Assembly: GCA_021740645.1 (NCBI GenBank)
Contig: JAIOZL010000004.1
Coordinates: forward strand, 1 to 64,000
DNA: 64,000 bases
Source: Bacteroidales bacterium
GTDB lineage: Bacteria; Bacteroidota; Bacteroidia; Bacteroidales; JAADJA01
Reading direction: 5' to 3'
A program made the translations under genes and the position numbers. The notes beneath the pieces were generated by a model that made no database searches, had not been told where the DNA came from, and saw only the letters and a program-made list of their open reading frames with translations. Positions within the stretch are counted from its first letter, which is position 1. Every line of letters begins with the position of its first letter. Shown here piece by piece: positions 27,789 through 36,662 of this stretch.

Positions 27789-27848
27789 ATGGTCTTTAAA
27801 CCTTCATTCAGGAATAAAGTCAAAGCGAACAACAATCAAGTAACATGA
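27789..27848 (+). CDS. Candidate 19-residue peptide coupled to PqqD-like gene
   Basis: A 19-codon frame starts at ATG 27789 and reads MVFKPSFRNKVKANNNQVT. Its TGA overlaps the ATG of the PqqD-like gene by 4 bp (ATGA), the same overlap used between genes of the aminomutase operon. PqqD-like domains often bind peptide substrates, so a leader or substrate peptide is conceivable. Frames this short are common by chance and no family is recognised, so this is a weak call. Confidence 0.25.
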   Translation: MVFKPSFRNKVKANNNQVT

Positions 27849-28099
27849 AGATAAAGCAGAACATTGCCATAAGTGAATCGGGTTATGTATTTAACCCCTC
27901 CACAGGTGAATCATTTTCAATCAATCAAACAGGTGTAGAGATTTTCAATATGTTAAAAGAAGGAAAATCTTATGAAGAAATTTCAGCTATTTTTTCTAAA
28001 AAGTATAATGCTGATAAAGATACCTTTGAGAAAGACTATAATGATTTTACAGGAATATTACAACAACATCTATTAGTAGAAACTGAAAATGGCCAATAA
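27845..28099 (+). CDS. PqqD-like protein (RRE-type fold)
   Basis: This 84-residue protein has the PqqD pattern: an N-terminal beta-hairpin (YVFNPSTGESFSINQTG) then helices EIFNMLKEGKSYEEISAIFSKKY and the C-terminal helix DFTGILQQHLLVE. Members of this fold act as peptide or protein recognition modules; PqqD presents the PQQ precursor peptide to its radical SAM enzyme. No PQQ genes lie here. The gene overlaps the following ATP-grasp gene by 11 bp, so the pair probably works together, with this protein holding the ATP-grasp substrate. It is the first clear gene of the operon running to 34920. Confidence 0.78.
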   Translation: MKIKQNIAISESGYVFNPSTGESFSINQTGVEIFNMLKEGKSYEEISAIFSKKYNADKDTFEKDYNDFTGILQQHLLVETENGQ

Positions 28100-29135
28100 A
28101 AAATATACCATCGCCGTTACAGGACTCAATGCCATCGATAGTCCCGGACCAGGCATAGCTGTTATTCGAGGATTGAGGGAATCCGCTTCGATGGACATCA
28201 GGATCATAGGATTAGCTTATGAGTCCCTTGAGCCCGGTATTTTCATGCATGACCTGATAGATAAAACCTATCAAATCCCCTACCCAGGTGCAGGCGCTGA
28301 AAGTTTACTGACCCGATTGGAATACATCCACCAAATTGAAAAACTGGATGTAATCATTCCCAATTTTGATGCAGAACTACTCCCTTTTATCAAGCTTAGC
28401 CCCAAATTAAAAGATATGGGTATCCGCACATTTTTACCCACGGAAGCGCAATTTGAAGAAAGGCACAAAATCAACCTTCCGGAGTTTGGGAAGAAATATG
28501 GCATCAGGGTACCCCACAGCAAAGCCATTTATTCTACAAGTGAAATCCCATCTCTGGTAAACGAATTCAATTACCCGATGGTAGCAAAAGGGAAATATTA
28601 TGATGCTGAAATAGTACATACGCCTGAACAAATGCTAAGCTGTATGAATAAAATCAGTGCAAAATGGGGATTGCCCATCATTATCCAGCAATATGTTAAA
28701 GGCACAGAATATAATTCAACCGGCCTGGGCGATGGGATGGGCAATACAATTGCAGCTGTACCCATGAGGAAGCAATATATTACAGACAAAGGAAAGGCCT
28801 GGGGAGGTATTTCCATTGATGAAAAAGAGATCATTGACCTTACCCATCATTTTATTAAATCGACAAAATGGCGTGGAGGTTTTGAACTTGAATTAATCAA
28901 AGACTTTACTAATACATTTTATTTACTCGAAGTCAATCCCAGAATGCCTGCATGGATTTATCTTACAGTAGGGGTAGGCCAAAATATTCCTGAAGCTTTG
29001 GCGAAACTGGCTCTTAGCGAAAAAGTAAAACCTTACGAATCGTATAAAGTGGGAAAAATGTTTGTTCGTTATTCTTACGATTTGATTGTGGATGTAGACG
29101 AATTTCATAAAATCTCCACTTTAGGTGAATTATAA
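28089..29135 (+). CDS. ATP-grasp enzyme, carbamoyl-phosphate-synthase/PylC-like fold
   Basis: This 348-residue protein has an N-terminal Rossmann-like part (TIAVTGLNAIDSPGPGIAV) and an ATP-grasp core (YPMVAKGKYYDAEIV, PIIIQQYVKGTEYNSTG). The metal site is GGFELELIKDF...FYLLEVNPRMPAW. It differs from the two Ddl-like ligases upstream and is closer to enzymes such as PylC or the CPSase large chain, which activate a carboxylate or carbamate. The substrate is unknown. The PqqD-like protein encoded in overlap may deliver it. Three bases separate it from the PLP-enzyme gene. Confidence 0.82.
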   Translation: MANKKYTIAVTGLNAIDSPGPGIAVIRGLRESASMDIRIIGLAYESLEPGIFMHDLIDKTYQIPYPGAGAESLLTRLEYIHQIEKLDVIIPNFDAELLPFIKLSPKLKDMGIRTFLPTEAQFEERHKINLPEFGKKYGIRVPHSKAIYSTSEIPSLVNEFNYPMVAKGKYYDAEIVHTPEQMLSCMNKISAKWGLPIIIQQYVKGTEYNSTGLGDGMGNTIAAVPMRKQYITDKGKAWGGISIDEKEIIDLTHHFIKSTKWRGGFELELIKDFTNTFYLLEVNPRMPAWIYLTVGVGQNIPEALAKLALSEKVKPYESYKVGKMFVRYSYDLIVDVDEFHKISTLGEL

Positions 29136-29138
29136 TTA

Positions 29139-30515
29139 ATGGAAAAAATCAGAAACATGGAAAAATTAAGATATGAACGTCCGGTAATAAAAAAACTAGA
29201 AACAAATATGCCCAATAAATTTGGGTTCAGGACGGAATATAATCCATTGACTCACCTTCATGGTGTGGCTGTTAAGGATCTGCTGAAAGATCATGGGTCT
29301 CCCCTGTTTGTTATTTCTGAAACCAGGATAAGGGAAACTTACCGAACTGCCTACAAGGCTTTTTCAACACGATATCCTAAAGTCCAGTTTGCATGGTCGT
29401 ATAAAACCAATTATCTCAACGCGATATGCCGGACCTTCCATCAGGAAGGTTCATGGGCAGAAGTAGTTTCAGGATTTGAATATGATAAAGCCATACATAA
29501 TGGTGTAGACGGGTCAAAAATTATTTTTAACGGGCCGGATAAAACTGAACAGGACCTGCAAAAAGCGATTAAAAATGATTCGCTCATCCATATTGACCAC
29601 CTGGATGAACTCTATATGATCATTGAGCTGGCAGATAAAATGAAGAAAACACCTAAGGTTGCCATTAGAGTAAATATGGATACAGGTATTTACCCGATGT
29701 GGGACCGTTTTGGTTTTAATTATGAAAACGGACAGGCCTGGGATGCGCTGAATAAGATTATGCGTTCAGGGAAGCTTGATCTGGTTGGTTTACATTGTCA
29801 TATAGGCACCTTTATGTTAACTGCACATGCATACTCAACAGCTGCCTACAAACTTGCCGACCTTGCACTGGGTGTAAAGAAAAAGTACCAGCACGATATT
29901 AAATACATTGATATGGGAGGAGGATTTGCCTCTAAGAATACATTAAAAGGTTCTTATCTCCCCGGCTCAGATGTAAATCCTACTTTCGATGATTTTGCAG
30001 AAGCCATCACCAGTGCGCTGATAAATTCTGACTTCGAACCTGATAATCTTCCTTTACTAATCCTTGAAACAGGGCGGGCATTGATTGATGAGGCAGGCTA
30101 TTTACTTGGTACAGTTATTTCCAATAAAAGATCCGCTACAGGTAAAAGGACTACAATAATCGACATTGGGGTAAACATCTTGTTTACTTCCTTTTGGTAT
30201 AATCATAAAGTTACCCCTGCACAACCATTTTCACATTACACTGAAGATACTACTTTGTACGGCCCGCTTTGTATGAACATTGACGTGATTCGGGAAAGTG
30301 TTAGCCTGCCTTTGATGAATAAAGGCGACAATTTTGTCATCCATCATGTAGGAGCTTATAATATGACACAATGGATGCAGTTTATAACCCTAAGGCCTAA
30401 AGTAGTAATGATTGATGATAAGGGGAATGTGCATGTAATAAGAGAAAAAGAAACCCTTGAAAGGGTCGAGCAAATGGAAAAAGTACCTCAGCATCTTAAA
30501 GAATTTGATCTTTAA
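29139..30515 (+). CDS. Fold-III PLP decarboxylase, diaminopimelate-decarboxylase-like
   Basis: This protein of about 458 residues resembles diaminopimelate, ornithine and carboxynorspermidine decarboxylases. The PLP lysine is in FAWSYKTNYLNAI (about 90), with GLHCHIGT, the phosphate loop YIDMGGGFAS and ETGRALIDEAG. Diaminopimelate decarboxylases usually read CESxD at the active-site edge; here it is LCMNIDV, keeping Cys and Asp but replacing the substrate-binding Glu with Met. The usual closing GAYxxSM reads GAYNMTQWM. It therefore probably decarboxylates another amino acid, or an ATP-grasp conjugate. An internal ATG at 29157 is an alternative start. Confidence 0.83.
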   Translation: MEKIRNMEKLRYERPVIKKLETNMPNKFGFRTEYNPLTHLHGVAVKDLLKDHGSPLFVISETRIRETYRTAYKAFSTRYPKVQFAWSYKTNYLNAICRTFHQEGSWAEVVSGFEYDKAIHNGVDGSKIIFNGPDKTEQDLQKAIKNDSLIHIDHLDELYMIIELADKMKKTPKVAIRVNMDTGIYPMWDRFGFNYENGQAWDALNKIMRSGKLDLVGLHCHIGTFMLTAHAYSTAAYKLADLALGVKKKYQHDIKYIDMGGGFASKNTLKGSYLPGSDVNPTFDDFAEAITSALINSDFEPDNLPLLILETGRALIDEAGYLLGTVISNKRSATGKRTTIIDIGVNILFTSFWYNHKVTPAQPFSHYTEDTTLYGPLCMNIDVIRESVSLPLMNKGDNFVIHHVGAYNMTQWMQFITLRPKVVMIDDKGNVHVIREKETLERVEQMEKVPQHLKEFDL

Positions 30516-30613
30516 TAGCCTAAATACTTATCCCCCGACTTTTGGGGACTTTATTAGAAAAATTCCAGATAGCTTATGTAAAAGTTATCCATTAACTATA
30601 CCTTTTAAATTAA

Positions 30614-32821
30614 ATGGAAAGATTAAGGAAAATAATCCCGGGAGTTATAGATAGCACGTTAAACAGCTACACCCAGGTTTTCTTTTCAAATAACAGGGTA
30701 TTTGCGGTTATACTTCTTGCGGTAAGTTTTTTAGATTTTTATGCCGGACTAGGCGGATTATTGGCAATCCTTGTTTCTAATACAACTTCTTATTTAATTG
30801 GTTTCAACCGGCATAATATCCGGATGGGATACTATGGTTTTAACTCTCTTTTAGTAGGATTGGGCCTGGGTATATATTATGCCCCTGGTGCTGAGTTTTT
30901 CCTGATATTGCTCTTTACTTCAGTATTTACGCTCTTTGTAACAATTATGTTTGAAGGTATCATCGGGAAATATGGGCTACCATATTTAAGTCTCTCCTTT
31001 TTGATTGGAATATGGGTGGTTACTTTGGCCTCCCGTGAATTTTCCGCCCTGAGTATTAGCGAAAGGGGACTGTTTGTCCCTAATGAACTATACGGTTTTG
31101 GGGGGCCAATGGTAATTTCTATTTACAACTGGTTTAACAGCTTACCCTGGTATGAATCCGTACTGATTTATTTTCGTTCACTTGGGGCTATATTGTTTCA
31201 ATACAATCTCTTTGCAGGTATACTTATAGCCATTGGAATACTGATTTACTCAAGAATATCATTTTTATTATCTCTTATTGGTTTTTTCTTTGCCTACCTT
31301 TTCTACCAATATGTTGGGGGCAATATCTATGAATTGAGTTATAGTTATATTGGTTTCAACTTTATTCTTACCTCAATTGCAATAGGTGGATTTTATAACA
31401 TCCCATCAAAATATTCTTTTCTATGGGTGATTTTAATCACCCCTCTCATTTCCATTACAATTACCAGTACGATGGCTGTGCTTGCCCTCTTTCAGCTTTC
31501 CATATTTTCACTTCCATTTAATATTATTGTACTGCTATTTATGTACATACTGAAATTCAGGGAACGTAATTACCGCAACCCTGAAATAGTAATTCATCAG
31601 CAATTTTCTCCTGAGAAAAATTTATATTCACATATCAATAACCTTGAAAGGTATGCCGATTTAAAATACATCCCGGTAAGCCTTCCTTTCTGGGGAGAGT
31701 GGACAGTGACACAGGCCCATAACGGGGAATTCACCCATAAAGAAGGATGGGCTCACGCCTGGGATTTTGAAATCAAGGATGACAATTTGCAGACTTTTAA
31801 AAATAACGGAAATCTTGTTGAGGATTATTATTGCTTCAATAAACCAATAATTGCACCTGCAGATGGAATTATCCGGGAAATTATTGATTGGGTGGATGAC
31901 AATGAGATCGGTGATATGAACCTGGAGCAGAATTGGGGAAATACCATCATTGTAAAACATGATGAAAAGTTATACTCCAAACTAAGCCATCTAAAGAAAA
32001 ACTCAGCTAAGGTGAAGATTGGCGAGCACGTAAAAAAAGGAGACATCCTGGGATATGTGGGCAACTCGGGGAGGTCACCTGAACCTCATTTGCATTTTCA
32101 GATGCAGGAAACGCCCTTTATTGGCTCTAAAACACTGGACTATCCCATCGGACACTATATGCTTAAAGGGGAAAATAAATTTGACTTAAAGTTCTACCAA
32201 AAACCATTGAAAGGAGACCTTGTTTCTAATATCGAAAAAGACCTGAATTTAAGCAAGGCCTTTCATTTTGTTCCCGGCCAAACCCTTAAGTTTTCTGTTT
32301 TGCAAGGCAATGACACCGAAAGGAAAACGGTGCTATGGGAAGTGCAATCAGATATGTATAATAATACCTGGATTTATTGTAAAGATTCACGGTCAAAAGC
32401 CTGGTTTAAAAACGATGGTAATTTGCACTATTTTACCCACTTTGAAGGAAACCAGAAATCTTTACTATTCTATTTCTACCTCGGAGCCTATAAGGTTACA
32501 GGAGGTTTTTACAAAAATTTGGTAATCAATGATAAACTTCCTGTACATGTACTGAACAAACGGGGATTAATTTTCTTGCAGGATTTTATAGCTCCTTTTT
32601 ATATTTTTATCAATAATCACTTTCGGCTTGAGTTTCTAAAAAGAAAAAGTTCAATAACCGATAGTTCAATTTCTTTTGCATCTTCTGTGGCTGTTAAAAA
32701 CGGGAATAATTTAAACAGGCAGTTAAACTTTGAGTTTGAGATTGAATCAAAACACATTAAACGGTTCACAGTTATAGATGGGAACAGGAAAATTAATGCC
32801 ACAGAGGAATCTACAATTTAG
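30614..32821 (+). CDS. Urea-transporter-like channel fused to M23 peptidase
   Basis: In this 735-residue protein, residues 1-320 form a polytopic domain of about ten helices with urea-transporter features: the repeat signatures GYYGFNSLLVGLGLGI and SLGAILFQYNLFAGILIAIG. After a linker, residues about 370-525 form an M23/LytM metallopeptidase domain with zinc ligands in WAHAWDF and HLHFQM, and KIGEHVKKGDILGYVGNSG between them. The last 200 residues are beta-rich without a known motif. The peptidase half should lie in the periplasm and could cut or only grip peptidoglycan near the channel. Urea transport is the family's activity; the real cargo may be another small polar compound. It lies 98 bp after the decarboxylase gene. 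Confidence 0.83.
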   Translation: MERLRKIIPGVIDSTLNSYTQVFFSNNRVFAVILLAVSFLDFYAGLGGLLAILVSNTTSYLIGFNRHNIRMGYYGFNSLLVGLGLGIYYAPGAEFFLILLFTSVFTLFVTIMFEGIIGKYGLPYLSLSFLIGIWVVTLASREFSALSISERGLFVPNELYGFGGPMVISIYNWFNSLPWYESVLIYFRSLGAILFQYNLFAGILIAIGILIYSRISFLLSLIGFFFAYLFYQYVGGNIYELSYSYIGFNFILTSIAIGGFYNIPSKYSFLWVILITPLISITITSTMAVLALFQLSIFSLPFNIIVLLFMYILKFRERNYRNPEIVIHQQFSPEKNLYSHINNLERYADLKYIPVSLPFWGEWTVTQAHNGEFTHKEGWAHAWDFEIKDDNLQTFKNNGNLVEDYYCFNKPIIAPADGIIREIIDWVDDNEIGDMNLEQNWGNTIIVKHDEKLYSKLSHLKKNSAKVKIGEHVKKGDILGYVGNSGRSPEPHLHFQMQETPFIGSKTLDYPIGHYMLKGENKFDLKFYQKPLKGDLVSNIEKDLNLSKAFHFVPGQTLKFSVLQGNDTERKTVLWEVQSDMYNNTWIYCKDSRSKAWFKNDGNLHYFTHFEGNQKSLLFYFYLGAYKVTGGFYKNLVINDKLPVHVLNKRGLIFLQDFIAPFYIFINNHFRLEFLKRKSSITDSSISFASSVAVKNGNNLNRQLNFEFEIESKHIKRFTVIDGNRKINATEESTI

Positions 32822-32836
32822 AATGAAATTTCTTGC

Positions 32837-34309
32837 ATGGACTGTAAAATTAAAAATATAATAAATTCATTCAAAAGCATTTGTATAGTAATATTCTTAC
32901 TGGCTGCTTTTATCCTTTTGTTTAACCAAAACTTAAATGCCCAGCAACATACTTTAAATTTCATTGAGGTTGAATCAGGAACTTATTCTTACTATCAAGC
33001 CCGGGAATGGGATTCTTTAATTGATTTGGGTGAGAGAGCACTTAAAGATGGCCACGATTATTTTTATCTGAGGGTACGTCTTGGCATTGCTTTGTTTTCG
33101 AAAGAACGTTATTTTGAAGCTGCCTGGCACCTCGAGAAAGCCCACCAATTTAATAAAAACGATAAAACAGCCATTGAATACCTGTTTTACTCCTACCTGT
33201 ATACCAACAGAAATGCAGAAGCATTTGCGTTAAAAAACAAACATAAGCTCAATGTTCCAGAAAAAACCCAGGCATCTGTTTTATTGGAATCAGGGCCTAT
33301 CCTGAGTGACAACATAAACAGGAACAGATCAGATTTTTTAGTTGGACCCGATAGCCTTTTTGGAAAACAAAACTTATCGGATAATAAATACTATAATCAA
33401 ATCGGGATAGGATTTGGCCCAGTAAAAAATACTTCATTTTATTTTGGCTATAATCAGTTGATCGTATCCAAGCTTAAACAAATTCAAACTTCCGAACTTG
33501 TTAAAACGGGTTTTGATACGATCCTTGATAATGGATGGTACTATGTGGATACCCTTTATGGCAGGGAATTGGCGATGAACGAAAATAGGTATCAGTTTTT
33601 TCAGCATGCCCTTTATTTTAGTGCAACCCAGGTCCTCAAAAAAGGTTGGCTTCTGAACGCATCCCTGCATTGGCTTTATGTGGATTATACGACCATCTAT
33701 GCAGACGCAAAAGAAGTGGAATACTTTGCCCAATCCTACGACACTGTGCCCAACATGACCAGGGTTTATACAGTAGATACCCTGAGCACACAACGGAATA
33801 ATATTGTGGTTTCTGCAACAGTTTATAAGAGTATTAAAAATATAAATACTTCACTGTTTGGCAGCTATTCAGATCTTAACTACCAGAATCAGTTTCAGAC
33901 AGGCATAAAGGTTACCTATTTTCCAAAGGGCAATTTGAATCTTTATGCAAGCAGCAAATTCATCGCGTCATTGAGCAATTCTTACATCAGCCCATTTTTT
34001 GAATTAAGTGGTGGGGGAAAAATTTTTAAGGGCAGTTGGCTGGAAGGATCTATAGCCAAAGGACCGATATCAAATTTTAATGAAAATGATGCTTATGTTG
34101 TTTACAATTCGGGCGATAAAATCAGGCTTAGGGCAGGAGCAAATATAATTGTACTTTTGTCGCCAGGATTAGAACTGACTTTACGCTATCAGCATTTGGA
34201 ACAGAGTACTTTTTTAGAAACACAAACGTTTGAAAATAGTATTAATCTTGAAAGTATTAAATATTCTTCAAATCTTATTATAGGAGGTATAACATGGAAA
34301 CTAAAATAA
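32837..34309 (+). CDS. Exported TPR protein with predicted outer-membrane beta-barrel
   Basis: This 490-residue protein has a hydrophobic signal (about 15-33, ending NLNAQ). TPR-like helices (about 40-135) include YFYLRVRLGIALFSKERYFE and TAIEYLFYSYLYTNRNAEA. The remaining 350 residues alternate polar and aromatic residues as in an outer-membrane barrel (IGFGPVKNTSFYFGYNQL, FFELSGGGKIFKGSWLEGS). They end in LIIGGITWKLK with a terminal hydrophobic strand. It would sit in the outer membrane with the TPRs in the periplasm, possibly as the partner of the transporter-peptidase fusion 15 bp upstream. Its end overlaps the next gene by 16 bp. Confidence 0.7.
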   Translation: MDCKIKNIINSFKSICIVIFLLAAFILLFNQNLNAQQHTLNFIEVESGTYSYYQAREWDSLIDLGERALKDGHDYFYLRVRLGIALFSKERYFEAAWHLEKAHQFNKNDKTAIEYLFYSYLYTNRNAEAFALKNKHKLNVPEKTQASVLLESGPILSDNINRNRSDFLVGPDSLFGKQNLSDNKYYNQIGIGFGPVKNTSFYFGYNQLIVSKLKQIQTSELVKTGFDTILDNGWYYVDTLYGRELAMNENRYQFFQHALYFSATQVLKKGWLLNASLHWLYVDYTTIYADAKEVEYFAQSYDTVPNMTRVYTVDTLSTQRNNIVVSATVYKSIKNINTSLFGSYSDLNYQNQFQTGIKVTYFPKGNLNLYASSKFIASLSNSYISPFFELSGGGKIFKGSWLEGSIAKGPISNFNENDAYVVYNSGDKIRLRAGANIIVLLSPGLELTLRYQHLEQSTFLETQTFENSINLESIKYSSNLIIGGITWKLK

Positions 34310-34920
34310 TCAAATGGATTACCATAATTTGCGTTACATTTATTTTCATAATGCAAGGAGTTTCACAAGACTATAAAAGCCTGCAAAGTGCTTTTAGTGA
34401 AAGTTACTACAATGAAAGTATGGGCGATTATACAAAATCCATACTTAACTTAAAGAATGTTTACCAGGAAGACAGTTATGAAATTAATCTAAGGCTTGGC
34501 TGGCTGAATTATATGGCAGGATTTTTTACGGAGTCAGCCTCTTATTATCAAAAAGCGATGGAGCTCAAGCCTATGTCCATTGAGGCTAAGTTTGGATATA
34601 TTTATCCAACTTCTGCTTCAGGAAACTGGGAAGTGGTAAAAAAACAATACTTCGATATCCTTAAAATTGATCCTAAAAATTCATTAGCCACCTACCGGCT
34701 TGGATCAATTTACTATGGCAACGAAGACTATTCTACGGCGCTTAAATATTTTGAGGCCCTGGTAAATCTTTACCCCTTTGATTATGATGGTTTGCTGATG
34801 TTTGGATGGACCAGCCTTAAGCTTGGAAAATTCCGTGAAGCTGAAGTGATATTTAATAAAGTATTACTTAACAGGCCCAATGATAAATCTGCTCTCGAAG
34901 GTCTTAAAGAAATTAAATAG
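34294..34920 (+). CDS. Exported TPR-repeat protein
   Basis: This 208-residue protein has a signal peptide (1-24, ending GVSQD) followed by about four tetratricopeptide repeats. Clear ones are SASYYQKAMELKPMSIEAK, TYRLGSIYYGNEDYSTALK and GWTSLKLGKFREAEVIFNK. It is periplasmic and probably binds the barrel protein whose gene it overlaps by 16 bp, or another member of the operon. It is the last gene of the PqqD-like operon. Confidence 0.8.
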   Translation: METKIIKWITIICVTFIFIMQGVSQDYKSLQSAFSESYYNESMGDYTKSILNLKNVYQEDSYEINLRLGWLNYMAGFFTESASYYQKAMELKPMSIEAKFGYIYPTSASGNWEVVKKQYFDILKIDPKNSLATYRLGSIYYGNEDYSTALKYFEALVNLYPFDYDGLLMFGWTSLKLGKFREAEVIFNKVLLNRPNDKSALEGLKEIK

Positions 34921-35063
34921 CTTTCTAAAAGTTGCAACCTCACCATAAATTCTGAATCCCTTTTTTTAAGGAAATCCTAAAGTTTATCAATGGCATTTTT
35001 AACATTTAATTTAAAATTAGAAATGCCTGTAACAGCTATTTATTCTATTATTAAAATGTATCT

Positions 35064-36485
35064 TTGCCAAATATTTTAAACCCCGGGGAATTGAAAAGTC
35101 TGTCCAATATTAGTTTAAAAGGTGGCCTTAATGCCATTATCACCTTAATCGTTCTTCTGGGAACCCTTTCATTTAGCATCTACTATGTAATTGACGAAAA
35201 CCTGGAAAACAAACAAAAGTTGAAATTCCTTGAAAAAGAATCCAGGGCAGCACAAGAAAAGGCTCTGATCATGCAGGTTGATCAGGTTATTAACTATATT
35301 AATTACAAACGATCACAGGAATTGCCTGTTCACGACAGTGTTTTACAAAAGGAAATATTAAAATATTTGGAAAGTATTCGTTTCGAACCGGGGGGATATA
35401 TTTTTATAAATTCCTATAATGGAAAGGCCCTCGTATTTGATGGAAAAATTGTGGAGGAAGAAATGTATATTAACGACCTTACTGAACCTGACGGGAAACG
35501 ACTATTCGACCTGGAATTAGATGCAGCATATAACCCAATGGGTGGTTTTATGGAATATATGTTCAAACCCTTAGGCTTTACGGGCGAACCTCAACCAAAG
35601 CTATCCTATATGAGAGGTTATGACGATTGGCAATGGATTATTGGTGCAGGTTTTTATGTAGTGGATCTTCGTAAAGAAAATGAGCAAATAAAAAGCGAAT
35701 ACCGGGCAGGTTTAAGAAGAGAGCTTTTCTTCACGCTTTTAGCAATAGGCTTATTAATTTTGGTGCTGCATATATTAGGGAGGTGGTATATCAACAGGGT
35801 ACAAAATGAACTGAGTAAATTCCATGACTTTTTCAAGCAAGATCCTGAACACACTACACCCATAGATGAATCATCTTTTATGTTTTCTGACCTACGGATG
35901 CTTGCAATGGATGCCAATTTTATGGTAGAATCAAAAAAAGAAATAGAGAAAAAACTGATTGTAAGTGAAAGAAATTACAAAGCTTTGGTTAACCAGGCGG
36001 CTGATGCCATAATTAAAGGTGACCTTGACGGATTAATTACCGATGTAAATGATGCCAGTACAACGCTTACCGGTTACAAGAGAAGCGAACTACTTGAAAT
36101 GAATATTCGCCAGCTTTTTTCCGATAAACAACTTATTGAAAAACCTTTAAGAGTGGATGTATTACTTAAAGGGCAGTCAATTATCATTGAACGAAAGATA
36201 AAAACCAAAACCGGTACCTATATTTCAGTAGAGATGAATACCCGTAAAATGACCGAAAATTATTTCATTTCTATAATACGTGACTTAACTGAAAGAAATA
36301 AGGCACAAAAAGAACTTGACCAATACAGGACCAAACTTGAAGACCTAGTAGCGGAAAGAACCAAGGAACTGGAAGAAAAAAACAAAGAACTGGTTCGTTT
36401 TAACGACCTCTTTATAGGAAGGGAATTCCGTATTAAAGAACTCAGGGATAAAGTAAAAGTATTGGAGAAGCAAATTAAAACCTAG
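35064..36485 (+). CDS. Cache-PAS membrane sensor without kinase domain
   Basis: This protein of up to 473 residues has a first TM helix (about 23-43), a periplasmic small Cache domain (about 80-205, with EPGGYIFINSYNGKALVF and WQWIIGAGFYV), a second TM (about 222-240), a juxtamembrane helical stretch, and one PAS domain (about 300-415). A coiled coil and the tail LFIGREFRIKELRDKVKVL follow. No kinase, GGDEF or methyl-accepting domain is present. The tail nearly matches that of the PAS protein at the left edge, which suggests a common output partner. The start is uncertain: TTG 35064 overlaps a TATCTTTG promoter-like box (35059-35066), so TTG 35091 may be used instead. Confidence 0.78.
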   Translation: MPNILNPGELKSLSNISLKGGLNAIITLIVLLGTLSFSIYYVIDENLENKQKLKFLEKESRAAQEKALIMQVDQVINYINYKRSQELPVHDSVLQKEILKYLESIRFEPGGYIFINSYNGKALVFDGKIVEEEMYINDLTEPDGKRLFDLELDAAYNPMGGFMEYMFKPLGFTGEPQPKLSYMRGYDDWQWIIGAGFYVVDLRKENEQIKSEYRAGLRRELFFTLLAIGLLILVLHILGRWYINRVQNELSKFHDFFKQDPEHTTPIDESSFMFSDLRMLAMDANFMVESKKEIEKKLIVSERNYKALVNQAADAIIKGDLDGLITDVNDASTTLTGYKRSELLEMNIRQLFSDKQLIEKPLRVDVLLKGQSIIIERKIKTKTGTYISVEMNTRKMTENYFISIIRDLTERNKAQKELDQYRTKLEDLVAERTKELEEKNKELVRFNDLFIGREFRIKELRDKVKVLEKQIKT

Positions 36486-36629
36486 TATTCTTATTTTATG
36501 TTAGCTTGCGGCTAAATTGTTAAATCTGTTTTTAGTTTTAAAATAGAATACAGCAGTAAGAGAAGCCGTCCCCATTTGCCTTTAACATTATTTAACAAGG
36601 CCTTACATTCATATAAGTAATCTAATCTA

Positions 36630-36637
36630 TATTTTTG
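36630..36637 (+). promoter_or_regulatory. -7 promoter box of Bat operon
   Basis: TATTTTTG fits TAnnTTTG and lies 25 bp before the ATG of the MoxR gene, at the head of the eight-gene Bat operon. A clear -33 element is not visible. Confidence 0.5.
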
Positions 36638-36662
36638 CGTTTCCTAAAAAACGCCTATTAAA

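Noticed and set aside
27845-29135. PQQ biosynthesis or a full RiPP gene cluster
   Set aside because: Only a PqqD-like protein is present; no PqqA, PqqB, PqqC or PqqE, no peptide exporter and no convincing precursor beyond a doubtful 19-codon frame.
28089-29135. Pyrrolysine biosynthesis (PylB/PylC analogy with aminomutase and ATP-grasp)
   Set aside because: No PylD, no PylS and no amber suppressor tRNA were seen, and the aminomutase is KamA-like rather than PylB-like.
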